From Sciurus carolinensis (taxonomy: Eukaryota > Chordata > Mammalia > Rodentia > Sciuridae): 64,000 nt of DNA. The DNA lies in contig NC_062220.1 in NCBI RefSeq assembly GCF_902686445.1, forward strand, positions 90,086,143-90,150,142, written 5' to 3'. The notes beneath the pieces were generated by a model. The model searched no databases. It was not told the DNA's origin and saw only the letters and a list, made by a program, of their open reading frames with translations. Shown piece after piece: positions 36,530-48,269 of the stretch. The stretch's first letter is position 1; every line of letters starts with the position of its first letter. A program made the translations under genes and the position numbers.

Positions 36530-36796
36530 TAGACAAGGAGAATGTGGCATTCATACACCAGGGACAACAATTCAGTCAGGAAAAAAATGAATCTTTGTCA
36601 TTTGTGGCAACATGGATAAAAGTGGAGAACATTAGGCTAACTAAAATAAGGCAGGCACAGAAAGATAAGTACTGCATGTTCTCATTCATATCTGGAAGCT
36701 AAAATGGTAGATGTCATGTATGTAGAGAGTAGATTTGCTGTCACTAGAGGGCAGAAAGAGTAAGCAGGTAGGAAATGGAGGTTGGATAAGGATTAC
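36530..36796 (+). mobile_element. old L1 3' end, sense, left part
   Basis: 'gtggcaacatggataaaagt', 'gcaggcacagaaagataagt' and 'tgttctcattcatatctgga' are L1M ORF2-end and 3' UTR landmarks. The element is cut by an LTR at 36797 and resumes at 37208. Confidence 0.75.
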
Positions 36797-37207
36797 TGTT
36801 TTAGTCAGCTTTTGCATTACTGTGACCAAAGGACCTGACAAGAACAATTTTAAAGGAGGAAAGCTCATTTGGGGTTCATGGTGTCAGCAGTCTCAGTCCA
36901 TAGATGGATGACTCCTTACCTCTGGACCTAAGGTGAGCAGAACATCATGGTGGAGGAGAAAATAGCTCAGGACATGGCACTTAGGAAGCAGAGAGTTCTA
37001 CTCACAGGGGCAAAATATGATTCCCCAAGGTGCCCCTAGTGACTGACCTTTTCCAGCCATACTCTACCTGTCTACAGTTACCATCCACATCAGTGAACTA
37101 GTCCATTGATCAGCTTACCACTCTCATAATCTAATCATTTCACCTCTGTTCTTGAATTGGGTCACACCTGAACTTTGGGGGAAATAGTTCATATCTTAAC
37201 CATAACA
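36797..37207 (-). mobile_element. ERVL-MaLR (ORR1/MT-like) LTR inserted in L1
   Basis: It starts TGTTTTAGTCAGCTTTTGCA and ends AACCATAACA. The 'tactgtgaccaaaggacctg' and 'atcatggtggaggagaa' segments match rodent MaLR LTRs in reverse. The flanks attac (36792-36796) and agtac (37208-37212) differ at one of five positions, as expected for a five-base target-site duplication. Confidence 0.85.
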
Positions 37208-37450
37208 AGTACCGAAGTACAATTACATAGGAGTAGAGGCGCTAACATTTTACAGTACCATAGAATGACACAGTTCACAATTTATTCTGTATTTTATAAA
37301 AATCTAGAAGAGAAGAATTCAAAGAAGAGTTTAAAGAGAGGGGAACACTTACTACCCTGAATTAATTAATACACCCTCTACACATGTATTGAATTACCAC
37401 ACTGTACCCCATAATAATGTGCAACTATTGTGTCAATTAAAAAATTCTCC
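37208..37450 (+). mobile_element. old L1 3' end, sense, right part
   Basis: 'cacactgtaccccataataa' and 'gtgtcaattaaaaaattctc' are the closing landmarks of an L1M 3' UTR, continuing the piece at 36530-36796. Confidence 0.7.
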
Positions 37451-38729
37451 TATAGAATGCAAAGAGTAGCTAATTAAAAAATAAACAACCTGAAACAAAT
37501 GTGACATACTGTCAACAATTTTTTAATCTAAATGATGGATAATTTTGTAACTGATAGATTATCCTATATGTATTCGTATGTACTATATTATGATAAGAAT
37601 TTTTTATAAAATAATTTTTTAAAGGAAGGGCCAGAAAAGACCTGTGGAAAACAGCAATATTTCAGGTGTAAGTAGGGAATGCATGCATATCCGCATGAGG
37701 ATTATTCAGGTTTTAAAGGTGTTGAAGAAGAATGTTCATGTAGAAAATTGTTGTGATGTATTTTAAGTGAAAGCAGACAGATAATAAGAGGGCGCAGAGC
37801 TGACAATCTTATATGCATACTTGAATTATCTTGGAAGTGTGCAATTAAAACTAGATTTTTATTTTCTTTCTTTTGCTTGTCTGTGCTTTCTGTTTTTCCC
37901 TAATGTGAACATGTCTTGCCTTTTGTAAATAAAGAAAAAAAAAAACCAATAGATTGCTTTTAAAAGCTAAAAGATATTCTGCAACCACCAAACTAGATAA
38001 AACAGACATGCAGAAAATGCAATTTTGAGATTTGAAAAAGTATGTATTAAGATGAAAAGCACAATTGCCAAATTATAAACTGTAATAGAGCCAGAGAATT
38101 GGGTACTTTAGAAAATTGAAGTAGTACATTGGAAGATGAGTTTTGTAAACTCTTTCAAAATGTGAAAGAAAAGAATAAGAAACAGAACTTAATGGGAGTA
38201 AAGATAAAATGTGTAAATTACAGATCTCAGGGACTGCTATTTAGGAAATCCAGAGGTCAGCCACTGCATCTTCCTTATTAATGGTGGAAATCAAACCAGG
38301 TAACCTCCTAATTACATCCCTTCAGTAACTTCCTTCTGCACTTCAGGTAAAGTACAAACCTTGGGACTGGCTATAGAACCCCATCCTCTTTCCTCTCCAG
38401 TTTTGTATCTCCATCCTCCCAACAGACTATTCCACTGGTATCTTCCTGTTCTTTGTTTGTTTGTTTGTTTTTTACAGATATATTTCAAATTATTCTTTTT
38501 TATTCAAATTAAAAAGGTTTATGTTTGGGGAATTCATTGGAGAGATGCTGGAAAATGAAGCTATTGTGCATCACAGTCTACACAGCCCCTAGGGCCACTG
38601 CACCATCAGGCAGTCACACAGCAAGCTAGGAATTGGTCACCCTCATGGAACTTCCCCATCTAATTATCAACACATTAATACATTGCTGCTTGTGTAGCAG
38701 GGTAACTTAGACAACTATAGGATGAGAGA
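37451..38729. other. no gene seen; short (GTTT)n at about 38452
   Basis: Unrecognised AT-rich sequence with a brief TTTG/GTTT simple repeat at 38452-38470. No coding signal. Confidence 0.45.
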
Positions 38730-38953
38730 AGAATGGAGGATCTTCAGATTATGTAAAAGGAAATGAGAGGGAGGGAGGGAGGAAAAATGGTGGAAGGAGA
38801 TAGACATCATTACCCTGTGTACAGTATGATTATGCAAATGGTGTGAATCTACATCATACACCACAGAAATGAAAAGATGTACCCCATTTGTGTACAATGA
38901 ATCAAAATGCAGTCTGTAAAAAATAAAAATAAATAAATAAAATTTTAAAAATA
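38730..38953 (+). mobile_element. 5'-truncated squirrel-type L1 tail, sense
   Basis: A purine tract (gagggagggagggaggaaaa) precedes 'catcattaccctgtgtacag', 'gattatgcaaatggtgtgaa' and 'gtgtacaatgaatcaaaatg', then an AAATA-rich tail. It belongs to the same subfamily as 24511 and 34395, in the opposite orientation. Confidence 0.78.
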
Positions 38954-39164
38954 CCATTATGTTGTGGTCTTCCTGTTCTTTTAGGTTCAAGTTCATCTGA
39001 AGGTTGTTGATAGTGCTGGTGCCCCCACCAGCAAGTCTCAATTCTTTTTCTTCAGGTCACAACTTAAATCAGACTTCCTCGGCGAAGAAACCTTCCCCAG
39101 GCTACCCCTCTCTCATGGTCTATGTTATAAGATGTGGTTGTCATTGATTTGTACAGTTTTCACT

Positions 39165-39285
39165 ATGGGGTGAACTTAGTGAGAGCAGGGATCACATCAG
39201 TTCATTCACCCCCGTTACACTGCATATAATATAGTCCCTAGCACACAGTAGGTATTCAGGAATATTCGTTAATTAATGATTGCTG
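39165..39285 (+). repeat. L2 LINE 3' end, sense
   Basis: 'gtgagagcagggatcacatc', 'agtccctagcacacagtagg' and 'tattcaggaatattcgtta' are in L2 3'-end order. Confidence 0.65.
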
Positions 39286-39904
39286 CAGATGTTCTCCTAC
39301 TTGTGTGTGTTCATGGTTATTTTAAATAAAAGTTGGGAAATGGATTCCCTTACATCTACGTTCATGCCTCCATATTACACAAAGATTGCCAGATGCAAGT
39401 ATTTAATTGCAGCTCCTCCTAGTATATAAACTAATTTCTAGAAGTAAGCTAACCAAATTTTAGAAGCTGTGTTGTCCATTTGGAGTTTCTGAGTGAGGTA
39501 TCCAGATGGTCTGAAGAATGAAAATGGCTTCAAAACCTGCCTTGCATAATCTCAGTGAGTGGTTTATGCATGGCTAGACTCTAGTTCAATAAACGGCAGG
39601 GGCTATCTTTTAATTATGTTGTTTTCACTCTGTCATCTAAAACTTTGCTGCATAAATTGTAGGTGTCTTATAAAGGTTTATTGATTTAATTATAAGTTAA
39701 TAGATGTGTTTTCCTGCAGAATCATAGCTTAGCATTTCCTAAGTTTTATTGATCATTTCTTGTCATCAAAGGGACCTTTCTTTCCTACCAAACTGATTAA
39801 CTTCTGAAATAGGAGGAGGGTTAACTCCTTATTGAAAACAATAATTGAAGATGTGATGTCTCCAAAGGTCTCTAAAATGTTGTTTTCCTTTTAAAAAATA
39901 ACAT

Positions 39905-40260
39905 TTGTAGTAGTTATCTATTGTGTATAACAAATTGTACCACAAACACAGCAGCTTAAAACAACAAACACTTATTACATTACAGTTACTATAGGTTAGA
40001 AATCTAGAACAGCTCAGCTGGGTCCTCCTGCTTGAGTCTCTGACAAGACTGTGGATATGCTAACACTTGATGCAGATAGGATCCTCTTCCAAGCTCATTC
40101 ACTAGCTGTTCACAGGCTTCAGTTCCTCCTACAGACCTCAGTTCCTCCTACTTGTTGCCTAGAGGCCTCAGTTTCTTGACATTTGGGCCTTTCCATAAGA
40201 CAACTCACAACATGGTAACTTGCTTTTTTCAGGGAGGGGGAAGTGAGTTTTAAACTAATG
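39905..40260 (-). mobile_element. old ERVL/MLT1-like LTR, antisense
   Basis: 'agttatctattgtgtataac', 'cagcagcttaaaacaacaaa' and 'gtttcttgacatttgggcct' follow a well-known mammalian LTR-type repeat in reverse. A direct repeat of 'tcagttcctcctac' near 40119-40152 is a local duplication. The family name is uncertain. Confidence 0.6.
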
Positions 40261-40324
40261 AATTCCAACCACTGTTTTGAAGTACAACTGAAGAAAAAGT
40301 ATTTTACTAACAATAACTACAAAC

Positions 40325-41560
40325 TATAAGGTACATATGAATAAACCTAATGAAATGTGTGCAAGTCCAGTACAGAGAAAGCTACAAGATTTTGTTAAGA
40401 AGCACTAAACAAAGCTAAGTAAAAGGTTAGGTAGTCCATGTTCATAAATAGGATGATGTAATATAGTAAAGATATTCTTTCTAAATAAATTCAATTAATT
40501 TCCAATCAAACTATTAAGAGGATTTTCTATGGAACCTGAGAAGTTGATTCCAAAATTTATATGCAAAGTCATAGAATTAAGAAAAGTCAAAATATTATAG
40601 AAGAGATGGAAGTAAAACCTTGCCATTCTTGACCTCAAGGTTTACTACGAAACTATGTAATTAAGACAGTATAGTATCTAATGCAAGAATAGACAAAAAG
40701 AGGGAACCTGGAAATACATATGGAATTTTAATGTATGACAGATGAGTATCTTAGAATTTGGTGAAAAAGGAAGAAAATTCAATAAAAGGTAGGGAAATGA
40801 CCATTTTTTTGTAGAAGAAATGAGGATAAGTCCTCCTTTATATAATGTACCAAAAACAATTACTGGATTACATATGAAAAGCACAAAATAAAAATTTAAA
40901 AGAAAACAATTAACATTATCTTTTTCATCTCAGGAGAGGGAACAAACTTTTAGAGGACTAAATAATGTCTATATTAAAATTAAACATCTATTCACAAAGA
41001 CTATAAAATGGGAAGACAAGTTCTCAATTCAAAGATGTGTAGAACAGTTAACAATGCAATATGGGTGTTTGTATTTTTATGAAACATTAAGAAAAATACT
41101 TTAAAAAGTTAAAAAAGACTTTTATAAAAAAATAGATGAACAAAGATATGAAAGGATCTCCACCTCATTAGTAACTAGGAAACTGCAAGTTAGTATAACA
41201 ATAAAATACTGTTCACTAAATTGGCTGACAAATTTCAATACCTAACATTGCTGAGTGTCAGGATGGTGGACAACGTGGCCTCTTACATAATGATAGCAGA
41301 GAATGAATTTGTACATTCGATTCAGAAATAAATCTGGCATTATCTTGCCAGTCATATTCCCTAGAGAAATCTTTGGCACAAATGCAACAGAAACTATTCA
41401 CCAGAAAAAATGATCTCTAGCACAACTATTCATATTAACAAAAAACTTTTTAAAAATCCCAAACATCTATTGACATCAACTATATTATATGAACCTACTA
41501 GAATATTATATTGCACTGAAAATAAATCAAGCACATTTATCAACAAGTAATGTTTTAGGA
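40325..41560 (+). mobile_element. old L1 ORF2 (middle and C-terminal) fragment, sense
   Basis: 'gagaaagctacaagattttg' (40375), 'ggattttctatggaacctga' (40519), 'ggaacctggaaatacatatg' (40703) and 'ggaaactgcaagttagtat' (41178) follow L1M ORF2 in order, then the region before the 3' UTR. Many indels and stops mean no functional protein. Confidence 0.7.
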
Positions 41561-41665
41561 TTATAAAATAACCTAATCATTAAGATTATTATAGGATTAT
41601 ATAATTATTTGAATTATGTGATTATTAGGATCATATATATTACTAGGATTATATAATAGGATTAT
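41555..41665. repeat. degenerate AGGATTATA-rich local repeat
   Basis: The core aggattata or a one-base variant recurs at roughly 20-base spacing at least four times, separated by AT-rich filler. Confidence 0.7.
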
Positions 41666-42414
41666 TATAAAGCAATCCTGTGAAAGAGCAAGTTTCTTAG
41701 TGTTTTCAAATTCCTCATGTATTAATTCTTGGGATTCAGAAATGTAAAAATAGAATTCCTGGAATTTTTTAGCAATTCCCCAAATCATGGTTATTCTCAA
41801 AATATTTCTAACAATCTTCATACTCTATTTTATTATTCTGGTTAATTTTTGCTTAGTGTATATACTACATGTAGTAGCACTTTCAAAGAATGATAGCCTA
41901 TCAGAAAATATTTTTAAAAAATTAAAAACACTGGTGAACACTGTTGAGTAGCATTCGAATAATATTTAACATGTAGATTTCCCAGTAAGATCCCAGTGCT
42001 TCATGGAATCGCATGTCAAACTGCCATTTAATGACTTATTTTGCATCTAAAACGTGTCTTTCCTAGAAACACCATTCAAAGGCTTTATACGAAGTGTACA
42101 ATGTATATGAACTTGTTAGCGTTTATTGTATTTTCAAGCAGGACTCACTGCTAGGAGCAGACCAACCACATGCAACCGCTAGTACCAAGGCCAGCTTGGC
42201 TGAATCCCGGTGCTTTGGACCATGGCACTAACCACTCTCATTCCTACGACCAGTCTCTAGCCTCCTCTCTATTTGCCTGCTCTTTCTGCTTTTGCTTTTG
42301 ACCAGACTTCAGCAGATGCCTTCAAGACAGTATCAACGCTGGGTGCATTAAGTTTTAATTCTCACAGTAGTAATTATAAGTTCTGATTATGTGAAGCAGA
42401 CATTACTTTCCTTT
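41666..42414. other. no gene seen
   Basis: Unrecognised sequence. 41980-42340 is less AT-rich and non-repetitive. No coding signal. Confidence 0.4.
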
Positions 42415-42555
42415 GCTCATATATGAATACATGACCAATGTAACTCCACATCAGGTACAATCAGAAGAACCGGAGGTTGTACTCCATGTATGTATAACTT
42501 GTTAAGATACATTCCACTGCCATGCAAAACTAAAAAGAACAAATTTTGAAAAAGA
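42415..42555 (+). mobile_element. 5'-truncated squirrel-type L1 tail, sense
   Basis: 'gtaactccacatcaggtaca', 'tactccatgtatgtataact' and 'attccactgccatgcaaaac' match the copy at 45801, ending in an A-rich tail. Confidence 0.75.
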
Positions 42556-42787
42556 GCAGAATAAGTGCTAATTATAATAATTTCTCCCATTTTTTTTCTG
42601 ATTTCCAGACTGTCTTCTCTCAAAATTCAGGACTCAGAAAAATATGAAAAATTTTCTGAGGAATGTCAAAAGGAAAGCCTGTATGGAAACAGTACTGAAA
42701 CTAACTATACTGCTTAGAGATACTTTTATAAGTAACTAAAATGTAAAAAGGAAGTATATAAGGAAATTTTGAGAGTGGTTACATTTT

Positions 42788-42862
42788 TTTTTTTTGAGGC
42801 CCCGAGGATCAAAAGCAGAGTGCTAGGCAAGTGTTCTACCACTGAGCCACATCCCAACCCCT
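42788..42862 (-). repeat. ID SINE, antisense
   Basis: A T-run precedes 'gaggatcaaaagcagagtgc' and 'ctaccactgagccacatccc', the reversed ID body. Confidence 0.85.
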
Positions 42863-43261
42863 GTAGCTACTTCTAAACGGCGGGTGGGGATGGAACGGAT
42901 AGAATAGGAGAAAAGAGGCATTGTTGATTATGTTCTGGTTGGGAAATGGAGTCACAGGTATTTGATTTTTTCCTATGTAATATACATATAGGTTATAGAT
43001 ACAGCATATATCAAATATATTGAAAAGATTGTTAAGGGAAAAAATAGAAATGAAACAGAAACAGAATCAGTGGAGAAAAATCCTTCTTTTTCTTGATAAG
43101 CTTTAACCCAGAAGTGGAAGTTAGGTTGTTAATCCTTACCAAGCTGAAGTTAAACTTGCCTATTATTTATTCCATACCCACCTATGTATTCAGTGGTACT
43201 GTCCAAGGTATTCATTGGTGTGGGCCCGTGTTCCTTATTCCTTGTTGTGTTTCCTAAAGCT

Positions 43262-43435
43262 GAGGCTCAGCATCTGCCTGGGAACTGGTCAGAGCTGCTC
43301 ATTCTCCAGCCCCACCCTAGACCTACTTGGTGGAATGTTCGGGGTGGGGTCAGCTCTCTGGTTTTAACAGGACTTCTGGGTGATTCTGGTGCAGCCAGTC
43401 TGGGTAGTGCTGCTCTAAAGCTTGAAGTGACAGAA
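43262..43435 (-). mobile_element. MER5-like hAT-Charlie remnant
   Basis: 'gcatctgcctgggaactggt', 'ccccaccctagacctacttg', 'ggggtggggtcagctctctg' and 'tctgggtgattctggtgcag' follow MER5A order with divergence. The 88-codon frame at 43184-43450 is this repeat translated. Confidence 0.7.
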
Positions 43436-43959
43436 CTCAGCTGGGCCTGACTTAGTTAACCACGATGATTGTCAAAATGCTTGATCCAAAGCCAGCAAAC
43501 CAGGCCAATGGCCTTCCTCATAGAGTGGGCACTATTTTTCAGGCAGTAGGACTTAATGTGACAATTCTAAGTTTTCTTACAGTAGAGAATCTCCTGCCAA
43601 ACTGTAGGAATGGAATACGATGGAAGCAGGAAAGAGTGGGAACCAGAGGTTTTTCTAGACAAAGCCTTTTTTCCACCCGGTTTTCCCTGAGGTGAAATGA
43701 GTCAAGAGCATCTGTCACTGGGCTTTTATTCTTTTCCTTTTCCTTTTTCTTACTGTTTTGTTTTCATGTAAGAAGGATTCTTTCATTGTGTTATGGAATG
43801 GAATGTCATTTCTAGATTCATCATTCACAAAGATTGTAGAAAATTATAGCTAAAATGGAATATTGTTTAAGTCTTATACTTTGACCCACCTTATTTACTA
43901 GTTTATGAGAATTCACATTAAAATGTAGAGCACAACTTGAAGCTCTAGATGATTTGGGA

Positions 43960-44605
43960 ATAGCTTTTCTTCACTGTGGTAAAATACTTGTAACATGCAA
44001 TTTACCATTTTAATTACCTGGAAGCCTACAATTCAGTGCCATGTAATACATTGGCAATATTATGTAGCCATCACCACGGTTGCCAGAACTTTTTCATCTT
44101 CTTAAACAGAAACTCTGAACTCATAAGGAATGGTTCCCCATACCCTCTCCTCTCAGCCTTTGCTAATCTCTAGTTTCCTGCTGTCTCTATGGATTTACCT
44201 GTTCTGTATACTCGTATTAAGTGGAATCACACAACTGTTGCCCTTGTGTACAGCTTATTTCACTTAGCATAAGTTTTCAAGTTTCCTCATGTTGTAGTAT
44301 ATATCATCATTTTCTTTCTTTTCATGGCTGAGCAATATTCCACTATATGTATACTCTGCATTTCATTCTTCTATTCATCGGTTGATGGATAGGTGGCTTA
44401 TTTCTGCTTTTTGGCTATTTTGAATAATGTTGCTACAGACATTGGTCCAAGTATCTTGAGTCCCTTTGTTCAATTCTTTTGGGATACCCAAGAGAGGAAC
44501 TGGTGGATCTTATGATTTCTATGTTTAAATTTTGAGGAACTGCCAGTTTATAGTGGCTATACCATTCTACATTTTCACCAGCAGTGCGTGAGGATTCCAA
44601 CTGGG
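43960..44605 (-). mobile_element. L1M (L1MC/MD-like) 3' UTR, antisense
   Basis: 'ggcaatattatgtagccatc', 'ttcccctt'-type 'ataccctctcctctcagcct', 'cttatttcacttagcataag', 'catggctgagcaatattcca' and 'cattttcaccagcagtgcgt' are reversed L1M 3' UTR landmarks in order. Confidence 0.8.
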
Positions 44606-44959
44606 AATACCTTCATGTGTTACACCATGTGACTTTAGAAGCAAAAACAAAATATATAAAGATTAGCTTTCACCCACAGGTGAAAAGCAATAGTTATATA
44701 GAGAGCAAAAGTAGGAGACATTAAAAGCTAAGATTTGTGGCTTTCCTCTTGTTTGGAGAACTTTTCCGGAATCCGCAAGTGTGGTTGGCACCAGCTCCTT
44801 TGTCAGTAGGTAATGTGAAAATTGAATTTGTTGTTGGTGATAAAGTTCACGTCTGCTTTCTTTGGGGGGACATTGATTTGGGATTATAGTTTACTGTAAC
44901 CTGGTAATTTCAGTAATGCGAAGGCAACAAAATGTTACTTAAAAACAAAACATAAATTC

Positions 44960-45690
44960 AGTCGGGGGTGGCGAGGCAATTAAGGGGAACTCTCTCCATT
45001 TGGTTGTCCTTCTGGGGCATTATGGCAGCTGCAGCCAATATTGAACAGGGAGCTGCAGCTGTTTACAGATGCATTAGGAAGGCGAGGCTTTGGAACTCAG
45101 TTTCAGAATTTCTCCTGTGCAAAAGGAAGGCCAAAATTGTTGGAGAGGGAAGAAATCTAAGGGATACAAGTAAATTTAATTTTCAGCAAGAGCTCAAGGT
45201 GCTAATAATGTTACTGCTACAGAAAGTCCAAGTCTGAGTTCTGACTGGTCACAGGAAAGATGGTTTAAGTTGAAAAGAGATCACGTATAACCAAACCTGC
45301 AGGTACTTTGACAGTGAACTTCCAGGCAACAGCAGGCAGCTGGTGCACCACTGGCAGTCTGTGGTCAGTCTGCTGACTACTGTTGGACAATTGGGAGGTG
45401 AACCTCGGGCAGTGGGTGATGGGTAGGTGAAAGGCAGGCAATGGACAAGCAAAAAGCAGGCAAATGGCAGATGGTAGGCGACAGACAGTGAGCAATCTGC
45501 ACTCAAAAAGTAGTCAATATGCTGGCAGACTGCAGGTGATTGCAGTAGACAAATGGGGTAAACAGCAGAGGATCAATAAACTGCAAAAAATTCCTCATCA
45601 AGAAACAGATATCCTCTGCTCAAAACCTGAGTTACAGAGCAACAAGGAACACAGCCTCCCTGTAGTCCACCATCTTGGATCTCTCTCCAT
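44960..45690 (-). mobile_element. L1 5' UTR region, antisense, with tandem-like GGCAG tract
   Basis: On the reverse strand this begins near 45690 with 'ggagagagatccaagatggt', resembling the start of a mammalian L1 5' UTR with its YY1-like AAGATGG motif (45670-45676). A degenerate GGCAG/GGCAA-rich tandem-like stretch follows (45300-45570 on +). The frames at 44968-45237 (+) and 45249-45506 (-) lie in it and show no L1 ORF1 features. The boundary and family are inferred. Confidence 0.55.
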
Positions 45691-45800
45691 TTTCATATGC
45701 ACCATGCATTTCAGGATTATAGGTAAGTACCAAAACATCAAGTATTCTGATCTTTGATTATCCTTAGCCTAGAGCTTTGGTAATAAAAAAGCTTTTTGTT

Positions 45801-45968
45801 CATATGTGAATTCAGGAAAGTTATGTCCAATTCATTCTACACAAAATTGATGTAACTCCACATCATATACAACCACAAGAATGGGAGGCTATACTCCATG
45901 TGTGTATAATATAGTCAAAATACACTCTATTGTTATGGATAACTAAAAAGAACAAATAAAAAAATTTT
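45801..45968 (+). mobile_element. 5'-truncated squirrel-type L1 tail, sense, with perfect duplication
   Basis: The 168-base insertion carries 'gtaactccacatcatataca', 'actccatgtgtgtataatat' and 'cactctattgttatggataa', then an A-rich end. The 14-base duplication aaaagctttttgtt at 45787-45800 and 45969-45982 is perfect, so this is a complete L1-mobilised insertion. Confidence 0.9.
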
Positions 45969-45982
45969 AAAAGCTTTTTGTT

Positions 45983-46980
45983 GTAAACACTATAACTCCT
46001 AATTGGAAGTATAAGAATTAAAGAGGAAGATTCAAAAACTCGGGGCTCTTGGTTTGGCCTTGGGGCTGGACAATGAACAGGTGGGCTGCCACTTGCCTTG
46101 TGATGCTGGTGACCTCATCTCTTTGCCAAGATGTTGAAGTTGAACACGCACCCAGCAGAGCAGGAGTTACCTCACTAATTCAACAAATTATATTTATTAT
46201 CTCGTCTGGCTATACCCAGTTGCCCAGGAGTATGACTTTTGGTCATTATTCTTGGCCATATATGTGGTTGTCATGAGAAAAATCCAAACAAAACAGTCAC
46301 AAAATCAATTTGTTGCCTGGAAAGAAAGGGGGCTTCAAGGCGAGGAGGAGGACCCTGATTCCCTTGGGGGGAAAAGCAGAAAGGTCAATTTGGTTTATTA
46401 AAGGGCTGATCCTTTTAGGTTCAGGATATAATATACCTCCTTAAATGCCATCTAATAGGAAACCAGAAACAGCCCCAAAGCACACAATTCCCTTAGGAGG
46501 AGTTCCACACAAAATTAGTAGCACCAGACCAAACTCTAGCGCTTCGTGCTGCCTTGAGCACAGACTCCTGCTATGCAAATGTCATTTTAACTTCTTGGAA
46601 TCAAATTTAAGGCCCGGTGTATGGAGGTGTTCTGGCAGGCACATGTGTCTAAATGAAGTAAGGGCAGATAAAGTGTACTTTGGAATGATCTGGTGGATTT
46701 GTGTTATGGTCTAAAAAGCACAAAAATGCATGTTCCCATAAACACATCTCCAAACATACATTACTTAGGCACATACTGTGTTTTTCAGCACTGTAAGGGA
46801 AGATTCCTCAAGGGAGAAAGAATAGTATGGAGCCAAAGTAGGGATCCCAAAGCCAAGGTGAGCCAGGAAGAAGCTTATGTCAGGGAGGCATCAGTCAGAA
46901 GTACGGGCAGGCATTTGACAGGGAAGACCACGTGAGAATAAAATGTCAAGGGCATTGGAAGAAGGGGCTGTGATCTGAAT
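45983..46980. other. no gene seen; apparently unique DNA
   Basis: Forward frames at 46049-46276, 46445-46714 and 46693-46935 have no recognisable domain. No repeat recognised with confidence. Confidence 0.4.
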
Positions 46981-48269
46981 CCAGAGTCATAAGGTTCTCA
47001 GGAGGGGTGAGAATGGCAGGGGCCTTTGCTGGTACCTGTTATGCAGGAAGAAAACAGGTCCCAGGGTTTCTAAGAGTCAGACAGTGTCTGATAATGGGGT
47101 AGGTACAGACTGTGTGCAACACACAGTCCTCCTCTCAGAGGGAAGACTGACCATCATGTGTGAAGCAATGGAGCAATTCAAAATGGTAAGTGATATGGAA
47201 GGACCATGCAGTAGGCCTGTGACCATGTGAAGTACCGAGAGTGGTCAGGGCAATCTTCACAGAGAAGGGAGCTTAAGCAACCTTGGTAAGCCAAGGGAAA
47301 GAGAGAGGGATTGGAGGCATTCCAGGCAAAGAGGGCAGAGAACTTGAAGGTCATGAGGTCAGAGGAACTTGATATGGGGCTGCATGGATCAGAAGAGATC
47401 CACCTGGTGTGAGCAGGGTACTGTATAGACCACAGGAAGCTGAGCCCATGGTGCACATGGAGCATCATGAGAGCCTATGGGAAATGAATCTGGCTGGAGA
47501 AGCTTGAGGGCCAGCCAAGAACTGACTGAAATAGGAAAAAAGAGTCCTGGAAACCCTGTGCAGGAAGATTGGAACCAGGAGAATGGGAGACACAAGAAAT
47601 GGGATCTGAGGAACTGTACAGAGACCAGAGAAGTGGCCAGCCATAGTGCTTAACTTGTAACCCAAAAATAGGACTGGGGGGGAAATGATAAATGGTAGGA
47701 CAGTTTAGAAGAAATATCTATGGATTTTATATTTTGATGGGATGTGAAGTCTGAATAGAGAGAATATTTGAGAATAACTTCAGAATTTCAATTGCGAGTG
47801 AAAGGGAGGTGGGAGGAAGAGACTTTCTACGTGAACCTGGTTCCAGAAATGAGTGTGGATGTACCAGTGTTAAAGGGCCCTCTAAACATTCTAGTGGGAA
47901 TGTCCAGTTAGAAAGATGCACATGGAGCTAAGACAACTCTATAGGACTGGAAACATGGACTTGAACACACACAAGACAGTTCTCAAGGAATCATATGTTC
48001 ATGTTATGACCTTGAGTAAACTAGTTCTCTATTTCCACAAGAAATGTGAATTTGCATTCTCAGATTGGCTAAGTACAGTTTTACCTTTATCAGAAGCAGT
48101 GCAATAAAAACCTCCTGGGTACCAGAATGGGGAGGAGAAACACCAGTTCACATGTAGTCTATTAATCGAATCACAGACTTGGATCAAAATTTGCTTTGAG
48201 TATTGAGATTCCATTACCATTCTTTGGAGGTGAAAGGGTTATGACCAGAGTGCTCCTAACTCTTTAAAG
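46981..48269. other. no gene seen; purine-rich, possibly old repeat
   Basis: The 47150-47650 stretch is rich in AGG/GAG words and reads like an ancient interspersed repeat, but I could not name it. The reverse frames of 64-96 codons reflect the purine bias. Confidence 0.35.
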
